Positions 22,684 through 35,639 of a DNA stretch of 64,000 nucleotides are shown here, piece after piece. Every line of letters starts with the position of its first letter. Position 1 is the first letter of the stretch. Source of the DNA: Epichloe hybrida (Eukaryota > Ascomycota > Sordariomycetes > Hypocreales > Clavicipitaceae); assembly GCA_019022495.1 (NCBI GenBank), contig JAFEKR010000010.1, forward strand, positions 1,736,001 to 1,800,000. Reading direction: 5' to 3'. Both the position numbers and the translations under genes were made by a program. Below the pieces are notes generated by a model. That model was not told where the DNA came from, made no database searches, and saw only the letters and a program-made list of their open reading frames with translations.

Positions 22684-23388
22684 ATTTTTAATAATATTTA
22701 TTAGTTTAAATAGTCTAAGTTTAATAAAACTATTATAATAGAGGTTAGAGCTAGAGGTATAATCTATATATCCTTAGGATAAGGACTAGTCTATATATCC
22801 ATTATAGATCTAGTATTATAAAGGCTAAGAAGGATTATAGTGTAAAGTACTTTACTAATTCTAGAATTTTATATAAACCTAGTATTAGTAATAATTCTAA
22901 TAAAGGCAAGGATTTATTAGAACTAGAAGAAAAGCTTTTTATTCTAAGGAAAGTATCCTATTACTAAGCTTTATAATATTAATAAGCTTTATATATTATC
23001 TATACTCTTAAATAACCTAAAAGAGGCCTACACTATAACTAGTAAAGCACTAAGGCTACTTATAAAAGGAAATATAAAGCTTTAGTATTAATAATATAAT
23101 TATCTAGGTAAGAAGGCCTTTATAGAGATTATAAACACTACCCTTAGCGTTAAATTAATAAGACCTAAGCTTATAAAGTATAAGATCTATGCTATAGGCA
23201 AAGCTAAGCACTAGAGATTATAGGTTACACTAGAAGGGCTTCCTTAGGGACCTAGATATAGCCTTTTAGTTAATCTAGAGTATTATAACTCTCCTTACTA
23301 GAATAGTGATTAGTATTAGTGTGTTTTTACATGCCTTATAACCTTAATATGTTTCTTCTATTTATTTAAGACTAAAGATAAAATTCAT

Positions 23389-23393
23389 AATAG
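23389..23393. repeat. Left target-site duplication of Gypsy element 1 (AATAG)
   Basis: AATAG precedes TGTCACGG at 23394 and is repeated at 30981-30985 after the right LTR. Confidence 0.9.
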
Positions 23394-23663
23394 TGTCACG
23401 GCTTGCACCAAAAGGTTAAGAACAAAGTGATAGCTAAGACTATCGCAGTCGCTACTAGATAGATGCTAGCTAGGGGCGGGTGCGTAAAGGTTTTAATCTC
23501 TAACCTAGCACTAATAATATACGTAGTCTTTAATAAATACCTTGCTTTATAAGCACATAACTATCTTATAGCTAGCTAGCCTCTTTATTATTTATATAGC
23601 CTAAAGGTTCTCTAAAGACTTGCTTTAATAAATATCCTATCTTTAACCTCTACGCTTTTAATA
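23394..23663 (-). repeat. LTR of Gypsy element 1 (3' LTR in element sense)
   Basis: On the + strand it begins TGTCACGGCTTGCACC and ends TTTTAATA, the RIP form of CTCCTGACA. Same length, 270 bp, as the right copy. Its first ~100 bp retain CpA and CpG sites, unlike the rest. Confidence 0.9.
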
Positions 23664-25699
23664 TAATACCCCCCTTATATATAATTAACCTTAATTATAA
23701 AATAAGCTACTTACTTAGGGTATAGTTACTATATTAGAGCTTTATAAGGAAAAATAAGATAAGGTACCTTATATCTAGATGTGTAAGTAAATAAAAAGAA
23801 ATAATAATAATAATACCACTAATTAAAAATAACCCCTTATTATAGTTAGTAATGCTCTAATAGTAGCTTATATATAGCTTTACTATAGTAAGACAAATGT
23901 TATTACCTGTTATATAGCTAGAAAAAACAATATAAATAACCTATATTAATTTTTATAATTAGTTAAATAAATAAGGTACTTAATACTAGGGTTCTAAATA
24001 GTCTAACTAGAGGGCTTATATTATAGTTACTATAAGCTTATAGCTATTAGGCATATATGCGTTTAGTAGTGCTAATGGTTATTATTATAATTTATGAATT
24101 ACCTATACGTAGTGTGTTAGATTACTTAAGGGGTCTAGGGTTAATATAAAAGAGACTAATTTTTTCCCTTTTCTATACTTTTCCTTTCTTTTATAATATC
24201 CCTTAACCTTATAAGTTACCCTTACTAGCTAAGTAATAGCTCTCTTATTACTATTACTTAGTAGTTACTAACCTCTTTTAGTCCTTAATTATTATTATTA
24301 TCTATTCTTATTTATCTTAGTTTCTTGCCCTTATCTAGCTTATAAGTTTATACTCTTATTAGTATAACTTCCCTATCTAGTCTATTATAGCTAACTTATA
24401 GCTAGTTTACTATATCTAAGTCTTATACCTAAACTCTGCCTTTATTAATACCTTAAGAAAATCTATTAACTAAGAAATCTTCTATAAAGTCTTCTAGGAA
24501 GTTTACTTTAAAGTAAACTTCTTCTAAAATCTTATTATAAGTTTATTATATCCTTATAGTGTCTTTATTACTAACTTACTACTAGTAAAATAACTTTAAA
24601 GAAAATTCTATATATACACTATTATTAGTAAGTAATAATATAAAATATCCTCCTAAAAAATAGTACTTATAAGATTCTAAGATACCTTATTAATAAAAAA
24701 ACCTTCCTAGCTAAATATAATAAATCTTTAAGTATAACTTCTTTACTTACTTATTACTTTTTTATAGCTAATATTTAATAGGCTATTTAATAAAATATAC
24801 TTATTACTTCTAAAATAATAAAAACTATATTATAGTATATCTCTCTTAACTAGAATTTACCTAGTTATTACTAATATATTACTAGACTTTAGCTTAAATT
24901 ATATAGCTTTATAATAGGCTATTTAAACTTATTAAAGCTACTCCTAAAGGTAGCTATTACTATTAAAATAAAGTAAGTATAATCCTATTTCCTAGACACT
25001 AGATTACTACTAACTTACTACTAGCCTATTATAAAAGCAAAGAAAAAGCTATAGAATACTATCCTAGTTTATAAAAATTCTAATAAGTATAGTTATATTT
25101 ACTATACTTAAATATTTACTAATATTACTTATAAGGTAAAATATAATAAATATACTATAATAGTGTTACTAAGTAATACTATAAATCTAGAGACTTAGAT
25201 TAATATTTTAAACTCTCTTTACTTTATAGCTTAAAATATCCTAAAGGTAAGCTTTCTTAATATATATAGCTAATGCTTAACTAACTTACTAGTAGTTTAT
25301 ACTAAATACTATTAATTTACCTAAATATATTAGTCTTATTAAGCTCCCTAGTGCACTTTAGGTTTATATATATAAAGAGAGGGATTTTAATAATAAAGAT
25401 ACTCCTAAGGCCTCTTTCTCTATAGCTTCTATAGCTACTAATAATAATAAGGGACTAGTAATCTTAGAGGCTAACTCTATTATAAAGAGATAAGTACTTA
25501 GTAGCTATATAATAGATTATTTAAGTTATCTAAGTAAATTAACTTTATTTTCTAATATCTTTAGTATATTAAGTTATAAAATATAACTACCTTATATTAA
25601 CTTTATTACTTAGCTATTACTTATAGTTATTAATAATTTCTCTAATAATAAAATCCCTTTTTAATACCTAAGAATTCTCTAAAGTATTATAGCCTTTCT

Positions 25700-26740
25700 A
25701 TTTAACTAGATATTTATAATACCTTTTATTATAGTAGTGTAAAATAATTCTCTTAACTTTAAACTCTTACTTATTATCTTTAATAGTATCTTATAGTAAG
25801 GGTATATTTTCTATATTAATTAAGTCCCCTTTAAAAGGTTTAAGACTAGTAATATTAAATATATTATATAATTAAGTCCTAGGTAGTAATTTTAATTAAT
25901 ATACTAATCTATAACTCCTAATTACCTTTTTAATTTTATAAGGGCTTAAATACTTTATAGCTAGCTTCTTACTAGGGTGTCTTAGGTTAATGTTTTTTAT
26001 TAATAATAAAATATAGTTACTAACTTTAAACCTTATTAGAATTCTCTTCTAGTTATAATATTTTTTATACTAAGTCTATAAGTTACTTAAAAGCTACTTA
26101 ATTATAATATACTTCTCTTTTAGTGCTAAAATCCTATTTTTAGCTTAATTATTTACTAAAGGAATGTTTACTATTACTTACTATAAACCTCTAGGATTAT
26201 AACCTTATAATACCTTTACTAGTGTGTAGCTATACGTTAAGTAATTACTTATATTATATGTAAATTACGCTATTAATAGGTTATCTACCTAATTAGTCTA
26301 TTTAGCATAAGTAAAAGCCCTTAAATAATGTTCTAAGACTTAGTTTAAACATTTTATCTAACTATTTATCTAGGGGTAAAAAGTAATACTAAGTAGCTGC
26401 TTTATTATAAGAAAATAATAAAAAGTTATTTAGAAACCACTAGTAAATATAAAACCTTAGTCTATTATAATACCTTCTAAGGCTTTATAGTCTCTAAAAA
26501 CATATTCTAAGAATATAGTTACTAGCCTATTACTAGTTAGTTATGTTAAAATAGGGATATAAATACTATATTTTGTAAAATAGTTAATAATAACTAAAAT
26601 TATATTATAGGTTTAATTTAAATCTTTTACTAGTGGAAGTCTAGTAATAAAATCTATTAATAATTCTTAAAAAGGGCAATTAGGCACTAGTAATATAGCT
26701 AGCTTACTATATAGTTTATAATGCCTTAGTTTTAAAGTCT
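25700..26740 (-). pseudogene. Integrase remnant of Gypsy element 1
   Basis: Minus-strand reading near 26,700 gives ELLIDFITRLPLVKDLN, then ILVIINYFTKYSIYIP. This matches the integrase catalytic core start (DFITGLP...VDRFTK) with RIP substitutions. The right boundary is approximate. Confidence 0.7.
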
Positions 26741-27301
26741 AATAATTTATATAAGTACTAATATACACCTTTATATCTTTCTTTATTATTAGCTAATAAT
26801 ATTAGTTTATAATTTAATAAAGAGTTTTACTTACTTCTTAGTGCCTAGTAGTAAGGTTATTATAAGTTAGTAATAAAATTTCTTTCCTTATACCTAGAGA
26901 AATAAAAACATAATTCTTAAACATTAATAGCTTAAAGAGTCTAATTAACTATATCTAGGATATAGCTAAATCGCTGCTTTTAAGTAACTTTAATTAAGCT
27001 ATAGTAAAGTTATTGCCTTACTATGCTTTATATAATAAGACTTAAATTAGGGGTTTTAATTTTAAGCTCTTTTCTAGAAAGTTAGAGTTAAACTTAGAAG
27101 AGGTTCTCTAAATAGATTAAATCCTAGCTATAATATCTTTATAAGTAATTAGTTTAATAAATACTTCTAGTCTTATAGGAACATAGATAAGTAATGTTTT
27201 TAAGGGGTGCCCTTGCTACTTGCTAGTAATAACCTATACTAGTCTATCCCTATTAGTAATAGCTAGTCTAATAGGAAAATTAAAATAATTAAGTAATAAA
27301 C

Positions 27302-27688
27302 TGTCAGGAGCGCAGAGGTCAAAGATAGGATGTTTATCGAAGCGGGTCTTCGGAGAACCTTTAGGCCATGCGAATAACAAAGAGGCTAGCTAGCTATAAG
27401 ATAGCCATGTGCTTGTGAAGCAAGGTATTTATTAAAGACTACGCATATTATTAGTGCTAGGTTAGAGATTAAAACCTTTACGCACCCGCCCCTAGCTAGC
27501 ATCTATCTAGCAGTGACTATAATAGTCTTAGCTATTACTTTGTTCTTAACCTTTTAGTATAAGCCGTAATAAATTAATCTCTCTTAACCTTTTTAAGGAT
27601 ACAAACCGTTAGCTAGATTATTATGCAGCTAACACTCCGAAGACCCGCTTCGATGAACATCCTATCTTTGACCTCTGCGCTCCTGACA
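27302..27688. mobile_element. LTR-leader-inverted LTR end chimera with 54-bp terminal inverted repeats
   Basis: Three parts are seen on the + strand. First is a full 270-bp LTR of Gypsy 1 (27302-27571), opposite in + strand orientation to the flanking LTR pair. Next is about 70 bp matching the leader that follows the element's 5' LTR. The last ~45 bp (ending CTCCTGACA at 27688) are a reverse-complement copy of the LTR's own start. The switch occurs at CTCCGAAGA, present in both leader and LTR. The ends are therefore complementary for about 54 bp. No 5-bp target duplication is visible (TAAAC left, GTATA right), and RNase H sequence appears missing at the junction. It is less RIP-altered than its host element. 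Confidence 0.8.
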
Positions 27689-28149
27689 GTATAGCCCTAA
27701 TCGCATGTCTAGATATATCTGTCTTCACTCTAAGATACGTAAGTAAGTTAAAATACACTAAAATTAGCGCTTCCTAAAATCTTTATTAAAAAGCTCTTTA
27801 AACGCTACTAGCTTATAGGGTTCTAGTTTAAATGTCACTAGTTAATTCCCTCTAAGGTAATCTATTAATAGAATAATAACTTTACTATACTATTTAATAA
27901 AACAGCGGTAAAATCTAGTAAAACTAAGAAATAACTAAATGTTAAAAACGCTACGTGGTATTAGCTAGGTTATAATTACTTTAACTCTTACTAGGTCTAT
28001 TATAATACCTTTCTCTAATATCTTAAAGCCTAAAAATTTAACTTCCTTAACTAAAAATTAACACTTCTTAAGGTTAATAAAAAGACCTATCTCTCTAAAC
28101 CTACGTAAAACTTATTTAACATGCTTTATATAATCTTTAACCTTACTAC

Positions 28150-28600
28150 TATATATTAGTATATTATCTAAATAGATAATATAGGTCTTATTAATAAGTC
28201 CTTTAAGAGCATTATTAATATACTCCTAAAAAGTCACTAGTGTATTAACTAGTTTAAATAGCATTACTAGATATTTAAAGTAGCTATATTAATAATAGAA
28301 CGCTATTTTCTACTTATTACCTAAGCAAATACATAGCTAGTAGTATATATCTTTTAAATCTAGGACTATAAAAATAACTACACTTACTAATTAATTAAGA
28401 ATTTTAGTAATAAGAGGCAAAGGGGCCTTATTCTTAATTATAATCTTATTTAAGCCCCTATAATTCACACAAAGCCTTAATTTCCCTCCTTTCTTTAGAA
28501 TAAATAAAATTAGGGCTTTAGCTAGGCTAACTAATTTTCTAATTTACCCTTTAAGCTACGCACTTATAAGGTACTCTCTAAGAACCTCTAGCTCCCTTTT
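28150..28600 (-). pseudogene. Reverse-transcriptase remnant of Gypsy element 1
   Basis: Minus-strand reading gives [41 protein letters not shown] and YLDNILIYSS, separated by RIP stops. The catalytic YLDD has become YLDN. Typical Ty3/Gypsy order. Confidence 0.85.
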
Positions 28601-30710
28601 AGCTAAATTATATATAGGCCCCTAAGGTAGTGTTTTCCTTTCTTCTAATTTAATTATATAAGTGTAACCTCCTAGTTTAGGAAGCTTACCTACTAACTCT
28701 TTAGAAAAATTATCTATAAACTCCTTATATTCTTCTAGGATTATTAGTATAAGGCACTTAGTGCTCTTATCCTAATTTAATATAGCTTCTTTGCTACTTA
28801 TATTTTCTAAAATTAGTATAACTATAATACCTTTGCTTTTTTACTATAAATAAGCATACTTAAGGATTTATATAGTTACTTTACTATTTATTTATATATC
28901 TATTACTACTAGGTTCTCTAATTAGCTTTCTCCTTTTCCTTTTTAATTTTTATTTTCTAGAATACTTAGCCTAATCTTTATTACTTCTAATAATAAAGTA
29001 ACTACTACTATTTTTTTCTCTTTATATACTTATTACTTACTATAAGTAAAGGAAAGACATTTTATTATTACTAGATATCTCTAGTATTTATACTCCTAAT
29101 ATATAATTATAGGTAAATACTCTTTAATCTAGTCTATACCTAGAATTATCCCTTTACTTATATTAGTAATAAAGTAACTAACTTAGTAAACCTTTATAAA
29201 TCCTATACTATCTTTTATCTTAACTAATTTTTTTAGAATTCCTTAATATAAAATCACTTTTTTACTTACACTCTCTAATATCTTATCTAATTAGATTATA
29301 TTCTCCTAATCCTTTTTTAATAATAATTTTAGATAAATTATTAAAGACTATACGCTTATATTAAATAGCGCTTATATAGCTAACCACTAGTTATCTTATT
29401 ATAAAGATACTTATATTCTTATTCTATTATCTATAGGGTATTCTATAGTAAGATTATATTCCTAGGTTTATACTAATTAAACTAGTATTATATTAGGAAA
29501 TATAGCTTTATTATTACTTTCCTTATGCTTCTTAGTTATATATTTAGTACTTTTATAGGTAAAATAATCTAGTGCCTAATAAGTTAGTATAGTATACCTA
29601 GGCTTTTTATATTTATAGTACACTAGGGATAATCTTCTCTCTTAGTCTTTACTTTATTACTATACCTTATTTATAAGTAATATAAAATAAGAGCATTACC
29701 TCTTTCTTTTAGAGTCCTAACCTTTTTTATTATTTTAGCCTAAACCTATTATAACCTTTGCTTTCTTACCCTAGCCTTATAGTTAGCTTTAGGTTATTAG
29801 GATCTCTTAACTAATTATTTACTTCCTTATAGTATTATTTAAGCTATTTAGAAAGATTATAATTCTTAGATATATAAGGATTTCTTTAGGTAACTTAGCT
29901 TTTACCTTATCCTAGGCTTATATAAAGAATTAAAATAATTAGTAGTTCTTTTACTTAAGATTTAGTAGTAACCTTATTACTTCTAAGTATCTTACACTTA
30001 TATCTATTATTCTAGTTTTTAACTATTTTAGGAAATTTACCTAGGTAATTAATAAATAATTTACGTGTCTATTTATAGCTATATAACGTATTTACTATTG
30101 CTTTATATTACTAGCTAGGCAGCTACCTATATATACTACCTTAGTTATATTATTCTTAAAGGTATAGTAGTTTAATTTAAATAGTATATCTAAGTTTACT
30201 AAGAAATTCTATAGGCTTTTATATATTTCCCCTTTATATATAGGCATTTTTATCTATATTTTAATAAGACTACCTTACTATATAATTACTACTATATTAC
30301 TATAGACTATAGGTGAAATTATAGCTAATGTTTAAGGGGTAATTATAGGTCTAGTTTAAGGTCTAGCTAATCCTAGATTTACCTTAAGCTCTCTAATTTA
30401 CGCCTTTATCTATAAGACCTCTTATCTCCTCTAAAGGCAATGTAGCTTAGATTATATAACCTTATAGTATTACTATAATGCCCTTTTTTCTTTAGTTATA
30501 TTATCTATACCTTTACTTAAATTAGGATTAAGTGGCGTTTATTACACCCTATTATCTATAGTTCTAGATTATAAGGGTTCTTTATCTTCCTAATTATCTA
30601 TAGCTTTATTATTATAAGGTACTAGCGTGTTTCTTATAAATCTTCGGAGTGTTAGCTATATAATAATCTAGCTAATGGTTTATATCCTTAAAAAGGTTAA
30701 GAGATTGATT

Positions 30711-30980
30711 TATTATGGCTTACACTAAAAGGTTAAGAACGAAGTAATAGCTAAGACTATTATAGTCACTGCTAGATAGATACTAGCTAGGGGTAGGTGC
30801 ATAAAGGTTTTAATCTCTAACCTAGCACTAATAATGTGCGTAGTCTTTAATAAATACCTTACTTTATAAGTATATGGCTATCTTATAGCTAGCTAGCCTC
30901 TTTATTATCCGCATAGCCTAAAGGTTCTCTAAAGACCTGCTTTGATAAACATCCTATCTTTGACCTCTGCGCTCCTAACA
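30711..30980 (-). repeat. LTR of Gypsy element 1 (5' LTR in element sense)
   Basis: Begins TATTATGGCTTACAC (RIP form of TGTCACGGCTTGCAC) and ends CTGCGCTCCTAACA, followed by AATAG. The leader of the element lies just left of it (30,645-30,710). Confidence 0.9.
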
Positions 30981-30985
30981 AATAG
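30981..30985. repeat. Right target-site duplication of Gypsy element 1 (AATAG)
   Basis: Identical to 23389-23393. Copia integrase sequence resumes after it. Confidence 0.9.
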
Positions 30986-30999
30986 CTTCTATATAATAA

Positions 31000-31600
31000 T
31001 AGTATTCCTACGCATATAATTTAGGGTTTAACTACGCTTTTTACATAGTAATATTAAAAAGGCTTTATTTACAGAGAGCATAAGAGATAAGATAGCCTTT
31101 GCTAGTATTATAGTCTATAATTTAGCTCCCTTAATACCTAGTTAAAACAAAAAGGTAAAGAGATCTAGGGGGGTAGTTAAGCAAAAGGCTTATATATTAA
31201 GCCTTAAAGCTTACCTTCCTTTAGAACTTAATAATAAAGTCTTTAATATAGCAGTTTATCTGCTAAATAAAACACCCTTTAAATATCACAGGAATTAGGT
31301 CACACCTTACGAACTCTAGTGGAATTAGGCATAGAAAACAGTCCTAGCTTATTCACAGATATTAGAGGTTTAAAAGCCTTTAATTACATATCTATAAGCT
31401 TATAGATATAAGGCATTTCTAATAATAACAAAGGCTCTAGAGCACGTTAAATCACATTACGTAATACCATAGTTAAAGCAGAAAGCTTATATTAAATACC
31501 TTATTAGTTATAGAGGTAAGTTATAATATATTATATAGGTGCCTTTGCTTTATAATTATAAGGTTATTATATTAGCATGTATTTAGTTTAATAAGAACTC
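31000..31600 (+). pseudogene. Copia integrase C-terminal remnant
   Basis: Reads AVYLLNKTPFKYHRNQVTPYEL around 31,250-31,320, the Copia integrase pattern of LLNRTP...TPYE. This stretch keeps more CpA sites than neighbouring DNA. Confidence 0.75.
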
Positions 31601-32279
31601 CTTTTTTAAGCTAGAAAAAGAGCTAGAATTAGCTTAATAAGAGAAAATATTAATAATTAAGTTACTTAAAGAGCTTAAAGCTAAAGACCTTAATAAGGAG
31701 ATTGGTTAAGAACTTATTAGAATAAAGCTTAAAGAGAATAATTTTACCTCTTTACTATTAGCTATAGGCTAGGAAAATAAGTAGTTTAAAGTAAAAACGC
31801 CTCCTTATATAATAGAGGATAAAGAGAACCTTTCTAGTGCACTTTTAACCCCTCCTAACTTCTCTTAGAAAGCGCTAGTTACTATAGAGAACTTAGAGCT
31901 TTAGGCATAAGGTAATAATACGCTATTTTATAAGATTAATAAATTTATAAGTAAGGCAATAGCTAAATATATAGTAATTACTATAGAGACTAGCGAATTT
32001 ACTATAAAAGGTAATAAGGCTATAGAGAATCATAGTCCCTATAATAATAGTATTAATATAAATAATATTATTACTAGGAAATATTAAAGAAAGGAAATAA
32101 GGAAAGCTAGGTAAGTATAGTTTTCTTTTACTTTCTTAATAGTATTCTAAGGAACTTAATATAGTTTATATATTAAAGATATGCCCCTAGAACCTATGTA
32201 TTATTATTAGGCAATAGCCTTAGTATATTATAACTACTAGAAGGAAGCGATTATAAAGGAGCTTTTAAAGCTTTAATCC

Positions 32280-33600
32280 TTAAACTACTAGGAGGATATA
32301 CTAGATAAATTATTTAATCTTAAGGAAATTATTAACCTTAGATAGGTTTTTAAGTATAAAACTAATAAAAAAGGTATTATTATAGAGTTTAAGGCTTAAA
32401 TAGTAGTCTAAGGTAACTAATAACTAAAGGATAACCTTAATAACTACACTACTACGCTTACTTTATAATCTCTATATATACTACTAGCTATTTACTATGC
32501 TAATGATCTTAACACGCGTTAATATAATGTTTAAAATGCCTTCCTATATATAAAACTTAAAGAACCTATCTTTTATAAGCCACTAGAGAGTATAAATATA
32601 TAAGGTTATCTCTAGAAGATAACTAGAGCATTATATAGGCTATAGGAAGCTCCTTAATAATGGTTTCTATACCTAATATAATTCCTATTAAATCTTAGCT
32701 TTATTTAAGGAAAGGAAGACCTATGTATCTTTATAAAAGGTAGATTTATCCTGTTTTTTTACGTAAATAATATTATAGTGCTATTTCTAAACGGATTTAA
32801 AGCAGAATTTAAAGAGCTATATAAGTAGTTAATAAATAGTCTAGATATTAAAGACTAAGGTAATTTAAAGTGATTCCTAGGCATTAAAATCATTAGGAAT
32901 TATAATACTAAAGAGATATAGTTATTATAGGAATTATATATTTAAAAGATAGCTTAGAAGTTTATCCCTAATATTATTAATAATAATTTAAAGAGCTTAA
33001 TTATAATACCTTTAATAATAGCTATAATTATCCTAAATAACAGTAAGGCCACTAATAAAGAGATTAATTACTATAGAGTAGTTATTAGCTCTTTAGTCTA
33101 TCTTTATATTATTAGAAGACTTAATATAGCCTTTATAGCTTTAAAGCTAGCCTCCTTTATAATAAACCCTTTAATAAAGTATATTAAGCTTATAAAGGCT
33201 ACTCTAATGTACGCTTAAAACATAAGGAAGCTATATATTTAATACTTAGGAGCGAATAGCTTTAACATGCTTTTCTCTAGCACTAATGCCTCTCTTAGTA
33301 ATAACCCTAATACTTAGAAATTAATATAAGGCTATGTCTTTATTATGTATAAAGCTATAATTAATTAGAAGTCTAGAAGGTAATATTATATAATAACCTT
33401 AAGTATAAAAGCAAAGCTCTTTATATTAAATTATAAAGTAAAAGAGCGTATATCTCTAGGTAAACTACTTTGTAATATTAGCGTATAAGTCCTTCCTTTA
33501 TTAATTATCTAGTGTAATAATAAGTAAATAATTTGTATTATAGAATATAAGGAAAGAAGGCTTTAAACTAGTCTAAAGTATCTTAATATAAATTAAATAT
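32280..33600 (+). pseudogene. Copia reverse transcriptase and RNase H remnant
   Basis: Fragments in order: KLTRALYRLREAP, FILFFYVNNIIVLFL, GNLKWFLGIKI, YRVVISSLVYLYIIRRLNIAF, GYVFIMYKAIINWKSRR. They follow Copia RT then RNase H order. YVDD is YVNN. Stops are mainly TAG/TAA from CAG/CAA/TGG. Confidence 0.85.
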
Positions 33601-33603
33601 AAA

Positions 33604-33608
33604 TTTAA
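33604..33608. repeat. Left target-site duplication of Gypsy element 2 (TTTAA)
   Basis: TTTAA precedes the LTR starting TGTTATGG and recurs at 40416-40420. Confidence 0.88.
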
Positions 33609-33825
33609 TGTTATGGACTGGCCCCTAGGCTACTGCAATAGGACGTTAATATAGTATTAAGAGACTTAAGGAAAAAGGAGGAAGGGTAAGAGGCTATCCC
33701 TAGTAATGCCCCTTATACCCCCTTAGCTACTTATATAAGCCTCCTTTCCCTACCCTAATTACTTTTACCACTCCCCTCTCTAATTACTATATAAATAATA
33801 CTTAGGCAAAGCCTAAGCCCTTATA
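33609..33825 (-). repeat. LTR of Gypsy element 2 (3' LTR in element sense)
   Basis: Begins TGTTATGGACTGGCCCC and ends GCCTAAGCCCTTATA (RIP form of ...TTACA). 217 bp, matching the right copy. Confidence 0.9.
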
Positions 33826-35639
33826 TATGCCCTTACTTACCTATTATTAATAAACTCCCCTTTATATTAACCCTTAGCAATGTGCGTAATACTCACATTA
33901 CATATACCCTTAGTTATTATAATAAAAACTGCCCTTACTAATAGCTATTTGTAAAGCATCTAATAGGCACTTACCCTACTGCCTTATTATCTATTATAGT
34001 AACCCTCTTACTTCTAGGTATTATTTCATAGTGCGCATAACACGTTTGCCTTACTAATAGGTTATTTATTATAAATAATTACCCTACCCTTACCTATTTA
34101 TAGTATACCTAATATAGGTATAACTTCTATTATAAATATCCTACTTTAGCTTATACTTATCTTACTTTCCCCTTTATATAACACTATCCCTTTATTATTA
34201 TAATTCTATTATACCTTCCCTATTATCCTATTAGTCCTCTCCTTCTAAATAATTATTTCCTTTACTAAAATACCTTAATACTAAACTAATACCCCTATTC
34301 CTATAGCTCTAGTAGCTATAGAAGTAACTACTTTTACTATACTAATATCCTATTTTATTAGTAAGTACTTTATAGAGGGAAACTCTAATAATAAATAGTA
34401 TACTATATCTAAATTAGTCTAGTATTCTTATAGTCCTTATATTAAATAAGCTCTTATTACTAGTGTCTTAAACTATTATTTACCCTAAAGCAAGGAGTTA
34501 TATTCTCCTTATTAGTAGTATTATATTACTTATATATAATATACTAGGCTTTTATTTACTAACCTATAACTCTAATATGCCCTTAAGGATCTTAAGGCTA
34601 AAATTACTATAGGTATATATATTATTAAACCTAGAGTCCCTAAGACTATAACTACTAAGAAAAAGATACCTATCTTATTATAAAAATACCACTATCTTAT
34701 TAGTTACTAGAACGCTCTCCTTAGCTAGGTGTAATTTAACCTAGCTTCTATACACTTAGCTCTTAGGGTATCTTTAGCTATAGATACCCCTATAATAAAT
34801 ATAACTAGCCTTAATATTATCCCCTTTATTAGCACTAGCCCTTTAGCTAGTTATAGTATAGCGTAGTCTATGTAATAAGTTACTAGTGTTTTATTCTAAT
34901 AAAACTAATAGGTTATTAGTAGCCTAAATACTATATATAAAGAAATATATAAATAGTTTACTACCCTTATCTAGGCACTTACTCCCTATTATTATAGTAA
35001 GAACTAATACTATTATTAAATTACTAAGTTAGGTAATAACTCTCCTTCCTATTATTACTAGTAACTTACCTATTTCCTCTTTAAGTTAAAGTTAGCTAGT
35101 TCTCCTCCTAAACACACCCCTAAAAACCCTAGAGCTAGCTAACCCCTAGCTAGAAATAATATTCCTTATCTTACTAAGACTACTATCCTTACTTACTATC
35201 CCCCCCTTATACTCTAGTTATACCTTTACCTATAAATACTTTATATACTAACCTTACTTATACTATCTAAAACCTAGGTTATATCCCTAGTAAATAACTC
35301 TTTATACTATAACTATTACTAGGTAAATATACTATAGCTATATTAGTAAAGCACTAACTTTAAATAGAGGTAGTATATACTTATATAAACTCTCCTATTA
35401 ATTTAAATAAAGACTTAGAGAATAATTATTCCCTTTAAGTAATAGTAGTAAACTATAATATATTAGTATTATAAATATATATAGGAGTCTTTATAGGTAA
35501 ATAAGTTTTCTAAAATTAACTTAGTTTATTATTATATTATATATTTCCTTATTTTACCTTAAACTTATTAAGGGCTTATATCTATACTATATTCTCTAAT
35601 AGTTCCTATATAAGCTATATATAGCTTACTTATTTAATA

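Larger units (their letters stand above)
23394..30980 (-). mobile_element. RIP-degraded Ty3/Gypsy element 1, inserted in the Copia integrase region
   Basis: Two 270-bp LTRs (23394-23663 and 30711-30980) and 5-bp duplications bound 7,587 bp. The coding strand is minus. A gag/zinc-knuckle/protease zone lies at about 30,400-28,900. Reverse transcriptase lies at about 28,600-28,150, with [13 protein letters not shown] and YLDNILIYS (usual YLDD). The RNase H start (TDISRHAIRAILS) lies just right of 27,688 and integrase at about 26,740-25,700 (DFITRLP...ILVIINYFTKY). The RNase H core is interrupted and apparently partly lost at the chimeric insert 27302-27688. The stretch 23,664 to about 25,500, downstream of integrase in element sense, has no assignment. 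All frames carry many TAG/TAA stops from RIP. Confidence 0.9.

Noticed and set aside
27302..27688. Independent MITE with 54-bp inverted repeats
   Set aside because: The body is a complete Gypsy 1 LTR plus its leader and no target duplication is found, so a retrotransposon-derived chimera explains it better.
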